The notes beneath the pieces were generated by a model. That model searched no databases. It saw only the letters and a program-made list of their open reading frames with translations, and had not been told where the DNA came from. Below, in pieces: positions 13,792 to 21,731 of a DNA stretch of 64,000 nucleotides. Origin of the DNA: Burkholderia pyrrocinia (lineage in GTDB: Bacteria; Pseudomonadota; Gammaproteobacteria; Burkholderiales; Burkholderiaceae). The position numbers were made by a program, and so were the translations under genes. The stretch's first letter is position 1, and every line of letters starts with the position of its first letter. Location: the NCBI RefSeq assembly GCF_001028665.1, contig NZ_CP011503.1, forward strand, positions 1,984,001-2,048,000, read 5' to 3'.

Positions 13792-14880
13792 TCAGAGATC
13801 GGGGTAGAGCCGGCCGCGGTTGAAGATGCGCGCGGGATCGAACGCGGCCTTCAGCCCGCGGTGGATTTTCATCATCGGGGCGGGCAGCGGCGTGAACACG
13901 CCCGCGCTGCGGTCGTACGCGTCGCCCGCGCGGAACAGCGTCGCGTGGCCGCCGGCCTGCTTCGCGCTCATGCGCACGGTCTGCGCATCGGCGTCGGTGA
14001 TCCACCAGCGCTGCGCGCCGCCCCATTCCATCAACTGGGTGCCGGGCAGGTGCATCGGCTCGGTGATCGACGGCAGCGCGAGGCGCCACAGCGCATAACC
14101 GGGCGGGATGCCGTTGAAGAACGGGTCGGTATGCTCGCGCAGGCCGGCCCAGAAGCGTTCGGCTTCGACCGCGTCGACGACTTCGCCGCCGAGCAGCGTC
14201 TTCGCGGATTTCACGGCCGCTTCGGCGCCCGACAGGCGCAGCACGAGCGTGCCGTTGCGCCACGCGCTCGCGCTGACGGGCAGCGGATGGCCGCCCCATT
14301 CGTTGAGCTTGCGCACCGCGTCGGTCGCGGTCATCTCGAACTTCAGCGTGACTTCGGCGACGGGCATCGGCAGCACCTTGATCGACAGGTCGAGCATCAG
14401 CCCGAGCGTGCCGAGCGCACCGGCCATCAGCCGCGACACGTCGTAGCCGGCGACGTTCTTCACGACCTGCCCGCCGAAGCGCAGCATTTCGCCGCGGCCG
14501 TTCATCAGCGTGACGCCGAGCACGAAATCGCGCGGTGCACCGCAGGTGGCGCGGCGCGGGCCGGCCAGGCCCGCCGCGACGCAGCCGCCGACGGTGGCCG
14601 CGCGGCCGAAGTGCGGCGGCTCGAACGGCAGCATCTGGCCGCACTCGGCGAGGACGGTTTCAAGCTGCGCGAGCGGCGTGCCCGCGCGGACCGTGACGAC
14701 GAGTTCGGCCGGGTCGTACGACACGATGCCCTGAAACGCGCGCGTGTCGAGTATTTCGCCCTCGAGCGCCTGGCCGTACCAGTCCTTGGTGCCGCCGCCG
14801 CGAATCCGCAGCGGCCGGCCGTCGGCACTGGCCGCGCGGATGCGCTCGCCCCATCCGGCGACGATGTCGTCCTCTTCCAT
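13792..14880 (-). CDS. glcE: Glycolate oxidase FAD-binding subunit
   Basis: 362-residue FAD-binding subunit of the GlcDEF complex. PCMH-type FAD-binding features include RIRGGGTKDWYG near the N-terminus, GTPLAQLETVLAECGQMLPFEPPHFG, ATVGGCVAAGLAGPRR and FGGQVVKNVAGYDVSRL. It ends with the family C-terminus HRGLKAAFDPARIFNRGRLYPDL. It lies 183 bp downstream of glcD. That gap contains nested GC-rich inverted repeats (see 14981-15026) which could modulate expression within the operon. Confidence 0.95.
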   Translation of the reverse strand: MEEDDIVAGWGERIRAASADGRPLRIRGGGTKDWYGQALEGEILDTRAFQGIVSYDPAELVVTVRAGTPLAQLETVLAECGQMLPFEPPHFGRAATVGGCVAAGLAGPRRATCGAPRDFVLGVTLMNGRGEMLRFGGQVVKNVAGYDVSRLMAGALGTLGLMLDLSIKVLPMPVAEVTLKFEMTATDAVRKLNEWGGHPLPVSASAWRNGTLVLRLSGAEAAVKSAKTLLGGEVVDAVEAERFWAGLREHTDPFFNGIPPGYALWRLALPSITEPMHLPGTQLMEWGGAQRWWITDADAQTVRMSAKQAGGHATLFRAGDAYDRSAGVFTPLPAPMMKIHRGLKAAFDPARIFNRGRLYPDL

Positions 14881-14980
14881 GTTCTGTTGCTGCCTCGACT
14901 TGTTGTTCGGTCGATTGTACCGGGGTGGCGCGATTCCACATCGCGACTATCCCTAAGCCAGGTATTGCGGACCGCATGCC

Positions 14981-15026
14981 CGCACCGCCGCTCGGACGGG
15001 CCGAGCGGGCACGGCAGCACGGTGCG
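14981..15026. repeat. Nested inverted repeats in the glcD-glcE spacer
   Basis: An inner perfect repeat CCGCTCGG/CCGAGCGG (14988-14995 and 15001-15008) is enclosed by CGCACCG/CGGTGCG (14981-14987 and 15020-15026). There is no T-run, so it is more likely an RNA-stability or attenuation element inside the glc transcript than a terminator. Confidence 0.4.
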
Positions 15027-15063
15027 GACCGGCCGCCGGCACGCGCCGCGCCCCGCGCGACGC

Positions 15064-16557
15064 TCAGAAACGCGGCAGGTCGGGGTGCGGCAACAGCCCG
15101 CCGCGCACGTGCTGGCGACCGTACTCGGCGCAGCGCGCGCGGGTCGGGATGCCCTTGTCGGGATTCAGCAGCCCGGCCGGGTCGAACGCGCGCTTGACCG
15201 CGAAGAACGCGTCGCGCTCCTGCGGCGAGAACTGTACGCACATCGAATTGAGCTTTTCGATGCCGACGCCGTGCTCGCCCGTCACGCTGCCGCCGAATTC
15301 CACGCAGCATTCGAGGATTTCCGCGCCGAACTCCTCGGCGCGGTGCAGCTCGTCCGGATCGTTCGCGTTGTACAGGATCAGCGGATGCATGTTGCCGTCG
15401 CCCGCATGGAACACGTTGATGCAGCGCAGCCCGTAGCGCGTTTCGAGCTGTTCGATGCGCGCGAGCAGCGGGCCGATCGCGCGGCGCGGCACCGTGCCGT
15501 CCATGCAGTAATAGTCGGCGGAAATGCGGCCGGCGGCCGGGAACGCGTTCTTGCGGCCCGACCAGTAGCGCAGCCGCTCCTGTTCGTTGCGCGACACCTG
15601 GATGCGGGTTGCGCCGTGCTCGCGCAGCACGGCCGTCATCCGCACGATCTCTTCGGCGACTTCTTCCGGCGTGCCGTCCGATTCGCACAGCAGGATCGCC
15701 TTCGCGTCGAGGTCGTAGCCCGCATGCGTGAACGCCTCGACGGCCTGCGTGGCCGGCTTGTCCATCATCTCGAGCCCGGCCGGGATGATGCCCGACGCGA
15801 TGATCGCCGCGACGGCCTCGCCGCCCTTGACGACGTCGTCGAAGCTCGCCATCACGAGTTGCGCGGTCTGCGGCTTCGGGATCAGCCGCACCGTGACTTC
15901 GGTGACGATCGCGAACATCCCCTCACTGCCGATCATCACGGCGAGCAGGTCGAGGCCCGGCATGTCGAGCGCGAGCGAGCCGAACTCGACGATCTCGCCG
16001 TCGATCGTCACCGCGCGCACGCGCATCACGTTGTGCACGGTCAGCCCGTATTTCAGGCAGTGGACCCCGCCGGAGTTTTCCGCGACGTTGCCGCCGATCG
16101 TGCAGGCGATCTGCGACGACGGATCGGGCGCGTAATACAGGCCGTACGGCGCGGCGGCTTCCGAGATCGCGAGGTTGCGCACGCCGGGCTGCACGGTTGC
16201 CGTGCGCGCGTACGGGTCGACTTCGACGATGCGCGTGAAGCGCGCGAGCGACAGCACGACGCCGAGTGCGATCGGTAGCGCGCCCCCTGACAGGCTCGTG
16301 CCCGCGCCGCGCGGCACGATCGGCACTTCCATGCGGCGGCAGATCTGCACGATCCGCTGCACCTGCGATTCCGTTTCGGGCAGCGCGACCGCGAGCGGCA
16401 GGCGGCGGTAGGCGGACAGGCCGTCGCATTCGTACGGCGCCGTGTCTTCGTCGCGGTACAGCAGGCAGTGCGTCGGCAGCACGGCCATCAGGGCCTGCAC
16501 GACTTCGCGCTGGCGCTGCGCGCGTGCTGCGCTCGACAGTTCGACGGGAGCGTTCAT
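15064..16557 (-). CDS. glcD: Glycolate oxidase subunit GlcD (FAD-linked)
   Basis: Catalytic flavoprotein subunit oxidising glycolate to glyoxylate. The 497-residue product has the FAD-binding PCMH domain (VPIVPRGAGTSLSGGALP; TIGGNVAENSGGVHCLKYG; MIGSEGMFAIVTEVTVRL) and the FAD-linked oxidase C-terminal domain (NVFHAGDGNMHPLILY; GGSVTGEHGVGIEKL; FDPAGLLNPDKGIP). I chose the ATG at 16555-16557 (MNAPVELSSAARAQRQREVV). The upstream flavoprotein gene ends 38 bases before it, so the four genes look like one operon. Confidence 0.96.
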   Translation of the reverse strand: MNAPVELSSAARAQRQREVVQALMAVLPTHCLLYRDEDTAPYECDGLSAYRRLPLAVALPETESQVQRIVQICRRMEVPIVPRGAGTSLSGGALPIALGVVLSLARFTRIVEVDPYARTATVQPGVRNLAISEAAAPYGLYYAPDPSSQIACTIGGNVAENSGGVHCLKYGLTVHNVMRVRAVTIDGEIVEFGSLALDMPGLDLLAVMIGSEGMFAIVTEVTVRLIPKPQTAQLVMASFDDVVKGGEAVAAIIASGIIPAGLEMMDKPATQAVEAFTHAGYDLDAKAILLCESDGTPEEVAEEIVRMTAVLREHGATRIQVSRNEQERLRYWSGRKNAFPAAGRISADYYCMDGTVPRRAIGPLLARIEQLETRYGLRCINVFHAGDGNMHPLILYNANDPDELHRAEEFGAEILECCVEFGGSVTGEHGVGIEKLNSMCVQFSPQERDAFFAVKRAFDPAGLLNPDKGIPTRARCAEYGRQHVRGGLLPHPDLPRF

Positions 16558-16595
16558 GGGGTCTCCTGCAGGAGGCGCGACGTCGCGCCGCCGTC

Positions 16596-18005
16596 TCAGC
16601 ACGTGAAAATCTTGCCGGGATTCATCAGGTTGCGCGGATCGAGCGCGAGCTTGATCGCGCGCATCGTGTCGATCGCGTTGTCGCCGTGCTCCTTCGGCAG
16701 GAAGCGCATCTTGTGCAGCCCGACGCCGTGCTCGCCCGTGCAAGTGCCGCCGAGGCGCAGCGCGCGCTCGACGATCCGGTCGTTGATGTGCTCGGCTTCA
16801 GCGAGTTCCTCGGGCTTGTCGGGATCGATCAGGATCGCGACGTGGAAATTGCCGTCGCCGACGTGGCCGACGATCGGGCAGGGCAGCGACGACGCGCGCA
16901 GGTCGACTTCGGTTTCCTCGACACACGCGGCGAGTTGCGAGATCGGCACGCAGACGTCGGTCGTCACCGCGCGGCAGCCCGGCTTCAATTGCAGCATCGC
17001 GAAGTACGCGTTGTGGCGCGCGGCCCAGAGCCGGCTGCGGTCTTCGGGGCGCGTCGCCCATTCGAAGCCCTGGCCGTTGTTCTGGCCGGCGAGCGCCTGC
17101 ACGAGTTCGGCCTGTTCCTTCACGCCGGCCTCGGTGCCGTGGAATTCGAAGAAAAGCGTCGGCGCTTCGGTGAGCGTCAGGTTCGAGTGGCGGTTGATCG
17201 AGCGCACGGCGAGCGAATCGACGAATTCGACGCGCGCGATCGGCACGCCGATCTGGATCGTCTCGATCACGGTGCGCACCGCGTCGCCCATCGTCGGGAA
17301 CGTGCAGATCGCGGCCGATACGGCTTCGGGCAGCGGGTGCAGGCGCAGCGTGATCTCGGTGATCACGCCGAGCGTGCCTTCGGAGCCGACGAACAGGCGC
17401 GTGAGGTCGTAGCCGGCCGACGACTTGCGGGCGCGCGTGCCCGTTTTCACGACACGGCCGTCGGCGAGCACCGCGGTCAGGCCGAGCACGTTCTCGCGCA
17501 TCGTGCCGTAGCGCACGGCGTTGGTACCCGATGCGCGGGTCGCGGTCATTCCGCCGAGGCTGGCGTCGGCGCCGGGGTCGATCGGGAAGAACAGCCCGGT
17601 GTCGCGCAGCGCTTCGTTGAGCGCCTTGCGCGTGATGCCCGGTTCGACCGTCACGGTCAGGTCCTCGGGGTTGATCGACAGCACGCGGTTCATTTCCGAC
17701 AGGTCGAGCGAGATGCCGCCGCGCACCGCGAGCAGGTGGCCTTCGAGCGACGAGCCGGCGCCGTACGGGATCAGCGGCACGCTGTAGAGCGAGCACAGCG
17801 ACACCACTTCGCGCACGTCGTCCGCGCTGTGCGCGAACACGACGGCATCGGGCAGTTGCGGATCGAACGGCGATTCGTCGCGGCCATGATGGGCGCGGAC
17901 CGCGTCGGCGGTCGACACGCGCTCGCCGAAGGCGGCGCGCAGCGCATCGAGCATGGCGGGGGGCAGCGGGCGGCGCGTGGCGGCTGGCGGGGCGGGGTGA
18001 TTCAC
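16596..18005 (-). CDS. FAD-binding oxidase, probable D-lactate dehydrogenase (cytochrome type)
   Basis: A 469-residue flavoprotein of the same superfamily as GlcD, with LIPYGAGSSLEGHLL, DPGADASLGGMTATRASGTNAVRYG, LFVGSEGTLGVITEITLRLHPLP, GHVGDGNFHV and CTGEHGVGLHKMRFL. The pattern is that of membrane-linked D-lactate/2-hydroxyacid dehydrogenases that feed the respiratory chain. It leads the glcDEF run and is probably co-transcribed with it, suggesting joint oxidation of small 2-hydroxyacids. The exact substrate cannot be fixed from sequence. Confidence 0.85.
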   Translation of the reverse strand: MNHPAPPAATRRPLPPAMLDALRAAFGERVSTADAVRAHHGRDESPFDPQLPDAVVFAHSADDVREVVSLCSLYSVPLIPYGAGSSLEGHLLAVRGGISLDLSEMNRVLSINPEDLTVTVEPGITRKALNEALRDTGLFFPIDPGADASLGGMTATRASGTNAVRYGTMRENVLGLTAVLADGRVVKTGTRARKSSAGYDLTRLFVGSEGTLGVITEITLRLHPLPEAVSAAICTFPTMGDAVRTVIETIQIGVPIARVEFVDSLAVRSINRHSNLTLTEAPTLFFEFHGTEAGVKEQAELVQALAGQNNGQGFEWATRPEDRSRLWAARHNAYFAMLQLKPGCRAVTTDVCVPISQLAACVEETEVDLRASSLPCPIVGHVGDGNFHVAILIDPDKPEELAEAEHINDRIVERALRLGGTCTGEHGVGLHKMRFLPKEHGDNAIDTMRAIKLALDPRNLMNPGKIFTC

Positions 18006-18142
18006 GAATGTCTCCTGACTGCTCGTCGAACTTTCGGTTCATTCTACGCTGTAACGCCCACTGCGCCCGCCGCCGCGGGCTGCGATAATCGTGTTCCAAC
18101 CCAACCGGGCTGCATCGCGGCCGCGCACGAGAGGACATTCGC

Positions 18143-18694
18143 ATGGGACACCGCTTGAGCAAGATCGCGACGCGCACGGGCGACGACGGTACCACCGGCC
18201 TCGGCGACGGACGGCGCATCGGCAAGGACGACGCGCGGATCGCGGCGATCGGCGACGTCGACGAACTGAACTCGAACCTCGGCGTGCTGCTCGCCGAGAC
18301 GCTGCCGGACGACGTGCGCACGGCGCTCGTCACGATCCAGCACGACCTGTTCGATCTCGGCGGCGAGCTGTGCATCCCCGGCCATGCGGTGCTCGACGAC
18401 ACGCATCTCGCGCGCCTCGACCAGTGGCTCGCCGATTACAACGCGACGCTGCCGCCGCTGAAGGAATTCATCCTGCCGGCCGGCTCGCGCGCGGCGTCGC
18501 TCGCGCACGTGTGCCGGACCGTGTGCCGCCGTGCTGAGCGCTCGATCGTCGCGCTCGGCCGCAACGAAACGCTCAACAATGCGCCGCGGCGTTACGTGAA
18601 CCGGCTGTCGGACCTGCTGTTCGTACTGGCGCGCGTGCTGAACCGCGCCGACGGCGGGGCGGACGTGCTGTGGGAGCGCGGGCGCGTCCGCTAG
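18143..18694 (+). CDS. Cob(I)alamin adenosyltransferase, PduO type
   Basis: Transfers the adenosyl group of ATP to cob(I)alamin to make adenosylcobalamin. The 183-residue, helix-rich product starts with the family ATP-binding signature TRTGDDGTTGLGDGRRIGKDD and has DELNSNLG, the FILPAGSRAASLAHVCRTVCRRAER core and YVNRLSDLLFVLARVLN near the end. It is divergent from the D-lactate dehydrogenase-like gene. In-frame partners of a cobalamin pathway are not nearby. Confidence 0.93.
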   Translation: MGHRLSKIATRTGDDGTTGLGDGRRIGKDDARIAAIGDVDELNSNLGVLLAETLPDDVRTALVTIQHDLFDLGGELCIPGHAVLDDTHLARLDQWLADYNATLPPLKEFILPAGSRAASLAHVCRTVCRRAERSIVALGRNETLNNAPRRYVNRLSDLLFVLARVLNRADGGADVLWERGRVR

Positions 18695-18747
18695 CGCGCC
18701 GCAGCGCTTTTGCGCACTGCGACAATTTGTCCGGTGAAGTCGGTTTT

Positions 18748-18776
18748 TTAAACATGTATCGTATGCGCATGTTTAA
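18748..18776 (+). promoter_or_regulatory. Palindromic operator before hmp, NsrR-like
   Basis: The inverted repeat TTAAACATG/CATGTTTAA (18748-18756 and 18768-18776, 9 bp arms, 11-base spacer) lies 12 bases before the hmp start codon. Flavohemoglobin genes are usually induced by nitric oxide through NsrR or NorR. The geometry resembles NsrR sites (two approximately 11-base arms around a centre), but the regulator is inferred. Confidence 0.5.
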
Positions 18777-18788
18777 CGGAGAACGAAC

Positions 18789-19997
18789 ATGACCCACATC
18801 ACCGCTGACCAGATGGCTCGCGTGAAGGCCACTGCCCCTGTCCTCGCCGTGCACGGCGCGACGATCACGAAGCATTTCTACCAGCGCATGTTCGCGCGCC
18901 ATCCGGAACTGAAAAACCTGTTCAACCAGACGCACCAGAAGACCGGCAGCCAGCCGGAAACGCTCGCGAAGGCGGTTTATGCGTATGCGGCGAACATCGA
19001 CAACCTCGGCGCGCTCGGCGGTGCGGTGTCGCACATCGCGCACAAGCACGCGAGCCTGAACATCCGCCCCGAGCACTACCCGATCGTCGGCGAGAACCTG
19101 CTCGCGTCGATCGTCGAAGTGCTCGGCGACGCGGTCGATGCCGACACGCTCGAAGCGTGGCGGGTCGCGTACGGCCAGCTCGCGCAGATCCTGATCGGTG
19201 CCGAGGCCGACCTGTACGCGGGCGCCGCATGGAGCGGCTTCCGTCCGTTCAAGGTGGCGCGCAAGGTGCGCGAGAGCGACGAGATCACGTCGTTCTACCT
19301 GAGCCCTGCCGACGGCGGCGTGGCGCCGACCTTCGAGCCGGGCCAGTACGTCACGGTGAAGCGCTTCGTCGGCGACCTCGGCGTCGACCAGCCGCGCCAG
19401 TACAGCCTGTCCGACGCATCGCACGGCAAGTGGCTGCGCATCTCGGTGAAGCGCGAGGCCGGCCAGCCGGAAGCGATCCCGGCCGGCAAGGTGTCGACGT
19501 TGATGCATGACGGCGTGGAGGAGGGCGCGATCGTCGAAGTGACCGCGCCGATGGGCGAATTCTCGCTGAAGCGCGGCGTCGATACGCCGGTCGTGCTGAT
19601 CTCCGGCGGCGTCGGCCTGACGCCGATGGTGTCGATGGCATCGACGCTGGTGTCGGAAGGCAGCAAGCGCGATGTGCGCTTCATTCATGCATGCCGTTCG
19701 GGCGCGGTGCACGCGTTCCGCGACTGGCTGAACGATACGGTGCGCGAGCACGCGAACGTCAGGCGCACGGTGGTGTACGAACTGGTCGGCCCGAACGATC
19801 GCGCCGGCGTCGACCATGACCTCGAAGGGCGCCTCACGCCGGAGCGCGTGAAGGACTTCGCGCTGGTGCCGGACGCCGACTACTACATCTGCGGCCCGAT
19901 CGCGTTCATGAAGGCGCAGCGCGATGCGCTCGTCGCGCTCGGCGTCGCGCCGGAACGCATCAATACCGAAATCTTCGGCTCGGGCGCGCTCGAGTGA
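18789..19997 (+). CDS. hmp: Flavohemoprotein (nitric oxide dioxygenase)
   Basis: Detoxifies nitric oxide to nitrate using O2 and NAD(P)H. The 402-residue product has three domains. The globin domain (about 1-140) has distal Y31 in KHFYQRMF and proximal heme H87 in HIAHKHASL. The FAD domain has RQYSLSDAS. The NAD domain has ISGGVGLTPM and a C-terminal EIFGSGALE. These match E. coli Hmp with a two-residue offset. GGAGAACGAAC precedes the ATG, and the palindrome at 18748-18776 lies directly upstream, consistent with NO-responsive control. Confidence 0.97.
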   Translation: MTHITADQMARVKATAPVLAVHGATITKHFYQRMFARHPELKNLFNQTHQKTGSQPETLAKAVYAYAANIDNLGALGGAVSHIAHKHASLNIRPEHYPIVGENLLASIVEVLGDAVDADTLEAWRVAYGQLAQILIGAEADLYAGAAWSGFRPFKVARKVRESDEITSFYLSPADGGVAPTFEPGQYVTVKRFVGDLGVDQPRQYSLSDASHGKWLRISVKREAGQPEAIPAGKVSTLMHDGVEEGAIVEVTAPMGEFSLKRGVDTPVVLISGGVGLTPMVSMASTLVSEGSKRDVRFIHACRSGAVHAFRDWLNDTVREHANVRRTVVYELVGPNDRAGVDHDLEGRLTPERVKDFALVPDADYYICGPIAFMKAQRDALVALGVAPERINTEIFGSGALE

Positions 19998-20038
19998 TGC
20001 GCTGAATGATGATCTGCGGCCAATGAAAAAGCCCGGCG

Positions 20039-20123
20039 CGACTTCCGATTCGCGCCCCAATTCGAGCGCTTCGACAAGGCTTGCGAGCCGTGACCTGGCG
20101 TCGTGCATGTTGACGGTCGGCAT
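20039..20123 (-). pseudogene. Truncated Phd/YefM-type antitoxin remnant
   Basis: Read on the minus strand from the ATG at 20121-20123 (GGGAG upstream), the frame begins MPTVNMHDARSRLASLVEAL followed by ELGRESEV. This is the N-terminal DNA-binding signature of Phd/YefM antitoxins (compare M-P-x-V-N-I-H-D-A-K-x-x-L-S-x-L-V). After about 28 residues the frame loses any resemblance to the family and runs into sequence antisense to the end of hmp. No toxin gene is adjacent. It therefore looks like the relic of a toxin-antitoxin pair lost by deletion. The 3' boundary is approximate. Confidence 0.45.
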
Positions 20124-20212
20124 GATCGACTCCCGGTTAGCTCGTCTGGCAGAACCGAACGCCGTGCCCGCCGGCAGGCGGGGGCCATGGCGATTCAGCC
20201 TGCTCGTGCTCG

Positions 20213-21286
20213 TCAGTTCCCGCTGCCGCGCGCCACGCGCCGCGCCTTGACCGATTCCGCGAGCCCTTCGAGCACTTTCACGCTGTCGTCCCACGCGATG
20301 CACGCATCGGTGATGCTCTGGCCGTAGGTCAGCGGGCAGCCTTCCTTCAGGTCCTGACGGCCTTCGACAAGGTGCGACTCGATCATCACGCCGACGATCC
20401 GCTCGTCGCCCGCCGCGATCTGGCGGCCGATGTCCGCGCACACCGGGATCTGGTTCTCGTGTTTCTTCGAGCTGTTCGCGTGGCTTGCGTCGATCATCAG
20501 GCGCGCGGCGAGGCCGGCCTTGCCGATGTCCGCGCACGCGGCGTTCACGCTGTCCGCGTCGTAGTTCGGCGTCTTGCCGCCGCGCAGGATCACGTGGCAA
20601 TCCTCGTTGCCGGCCGTCGACACGATCGCCGAATGGCCGCCCTTCGTCACCGACAGGAAATGGTGCGGCTGCGACGCGGCCTTGATCGCGTCGACCGCGA
20701 TCTTCACGTTGCCGTCGGTGCCGTTCTTGAAGCCGACCGGGCACGACAGCCCCGACGCGAGCTCGCGGTGCACCTGCGACTCGGTCGTGCGCGCGCCGAT
20801 CGCGCCCCACGAGATCAGGTCGGCGATGTACTGCGGGCTGATCATGTCGAGGTATTCGGTCGCGGCCGGCAGCCCCATCTCGTTGATCTGCAGCAGCAGT
20901 TCGCGCGCGGTGCGCAGCCCTTCGTTGATCTTGAAGCTGTTGTCGAGGTACGGATCGTTGATGAGCCCCTTCCAGCCGACCGTCGTGCGCGGCTTCTCGA
21001 AGTACACGCGCATCACGATTTCCAGTTCGCCCTTGAAGCGCTCGCGCTCCTTCACGAGCCGGCCCGCGTATTCGATCGCCGCCTTCGTATCGTGGATCGA
21101 GCACGGCCCGACCACGACGATCAGCCGGTCGTCCATCCCGTGCAGGATGCGGTGCATCGACTGGCGCGAGTTGTAGATCAGCTCGGACGCGGCTTCGGAG
21201 CACGCGAATTCGCGGATCAGGTGGGCGGGCGGCGTCAGTTCCTTGAGTTCGCGAATGCGGACGTCGTCGGTATTGTGCGGGGGCAT
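20213..21286 (-). CDS. aroG: 3-deoxy-7-phosphoheptulonate (DAHP) synthase, class I
   Basis: First enzyme of the shikimate pathway, condensing phosphoenolpyruvate with erythrose 4-phosphate. The 357-residue product has the type Ia pattern of AroG/F/H: VVVGPCSIHDTKAA, RVYFEKPRTTVGWKGLINDP, GARTTESQVHRELASGL, PVGFKNGTDG, KGGHSAIVST, LMIDASHANSSKKH and GVMIESHLVEG. Feedback specificity (Phe, Tyr or Trp) is not assignable with confidence. The upstream 340 bp contain a promoter, a small ORF and an intrinsic terminator on the same strand (21368-21657), which may attenuate the gene. Confidence 0.95.
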   Translation of the reverse strand: MPPHNTDDVRIRELKELTPPAHLIREFACSEAASELIYNSRQSMHRILHGMDDRLIVVVGPCSIHDTKAAIEYAGRLVKERERFKGELEIVMRVYFEKPRTTVGWKGLINDPYLDNSFKINEGLRTARELLLQINEMGLPAATEYLDMISPQYIADLISWGAIGARTTESQVHRELASGLSCPVGFKNGTDGNVKIAVDAIKAASQPHHFLSVTKGGHSAIVSTAGNEDCHVILRGGKTPNYDADSVNAACADIGKAGLAARLMIDASHANSSKKHENQIPVCADIGRQIAAGDERIVGVMIESHLVEGRQDLKEGCPLTYGQSITDACIAWDDSVKVLEGLAESVKARRVARGSGN

Positions 21287-21305
21287 GCTGTTTCTCCTAT
21301 GTCGA

Positions 21306-21335
21306 CCGGAGTTGGCGCTTTAGCGGTTACTCCGG
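21306..21335 (-). repeat. Hairpin in the immediate aroG leader
   Basis: Arms CCGGAGT and ACTCCGG (21306-21312 and 21329-21335) flank a 16-base loop, ending 20 bases from the aroG start on the minus strand. It could affect leader structure or translation; there is no T-run. Confidence 0.4.
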
Positions 21336-21367
21336 CCCCATGCAAAGCGGTTGAGGGCGCCGTTCGG

Positions 21368-21526
21368 TCAGTGCGCGTGCGGCAGATTCATCGATTCAAG
21401 CGATTCAGTGGTTTCGGTCGGGGCCGCGGGACCGCTGCGGCGGCGACCGGGTGGCGAAGGGCGAAAAAAAACCGCCGGGTTCGCCGGCGGTTTTTTCGGG
21501 AATTTCGGTTGCGCTTTACGCGCCAT
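21368..21526 (-). CDS. Small ORF overlapping a terminator upstream of aroG (52 aa), possible leader peptide
   Basis: Encodes MARKAQPKFPKKPPANPAVF, then a basic Pro/Arg-rich stretch, ending MNLPHAH. A GAGAGGG ribosome-binding stretch precedes the ATG at 21524-21526. It starts 103 bases downstream of a good minus-strand promoter (21629-21657) and stops 81 bases before aroG. The intrinsic terminator at 21463-21497 lies inside it, its T-run encoding Phe-Phe. Such an arrangement fits a leader peptide or an incidental frame over a short terminated RNA. No family recognised. Confidence 0.35.
   Translation of the reverse strand: MARKAQPKFPKKPPANPAVFFRPSPPGRRRSGPAAPTETTESLESMNLPHAH
21463..21497 (-). 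terminator. Intrinsic terminator or attenuator between tldD and aroG
   Basis: Stem CCGCCGG/CCGGCGG (21472-21478 and 21484-21490), loop GTTCG, flanked by A-rich and T-rich runs. On the minus strand an eight-T run follows. It stands 177 bases upstream of aroG and downstream of a separate promoter, so it may end a short leader RNA. It is also usable on the plus strand. Confidence 0.8.
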
Positions 21527-21628
21527 CAACCCTCTCGATCCGCCAGCGGTCTGAGATACCAAAAAAAGTAAAAATAAAACTTGGCGGACATGACGGGGAT
21601 TCGGTTCGTCAAAAAAGTTGATTCGGAA

Positions 21629-21657
21629 TTTATACCCGGTCGCCGTGCGGCTGGCAA
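21629..21657 (-). promoter_or_regulatory. Sigma-70-like promoter upstream of aroG
   Basis: Read on the minus strand: TTGCCA (complement of 21652-21657), a 17-base spacer, then TATAAA (complement of 21629-21634). This is close to consensus and unusual in this GC-rich setting. Transcription would start near 21620, after the tldD terminator and before the attenuator-like terminator at 21463-21497. Confidence 0.6.
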
Positions 21658-21670
21658 CCGGGAAACGTCA

Positions 21671-21719
21671 AAAATGCGGACAATCCGCGCGTTTTCTTCA
21701 AAATGCGCGGATTGTCTGC
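21671..21719 (-). terminator. Terminator of tldD with an unusually long stem
   Basis: Arms at 21676-21695 and 21700-21719 pair over 20 positions, including the perfect GACAATCCGCGC/GCGCGGATTGTC and an inner TTTT/AAAA, around the loop CTTC. On the minus strand it is followed by ATTTTTGACG. It begins 13 bases after the tldD stop. Confidence 0.8.
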
Positions 21720-21731
21720 GCCGCGATGCGG

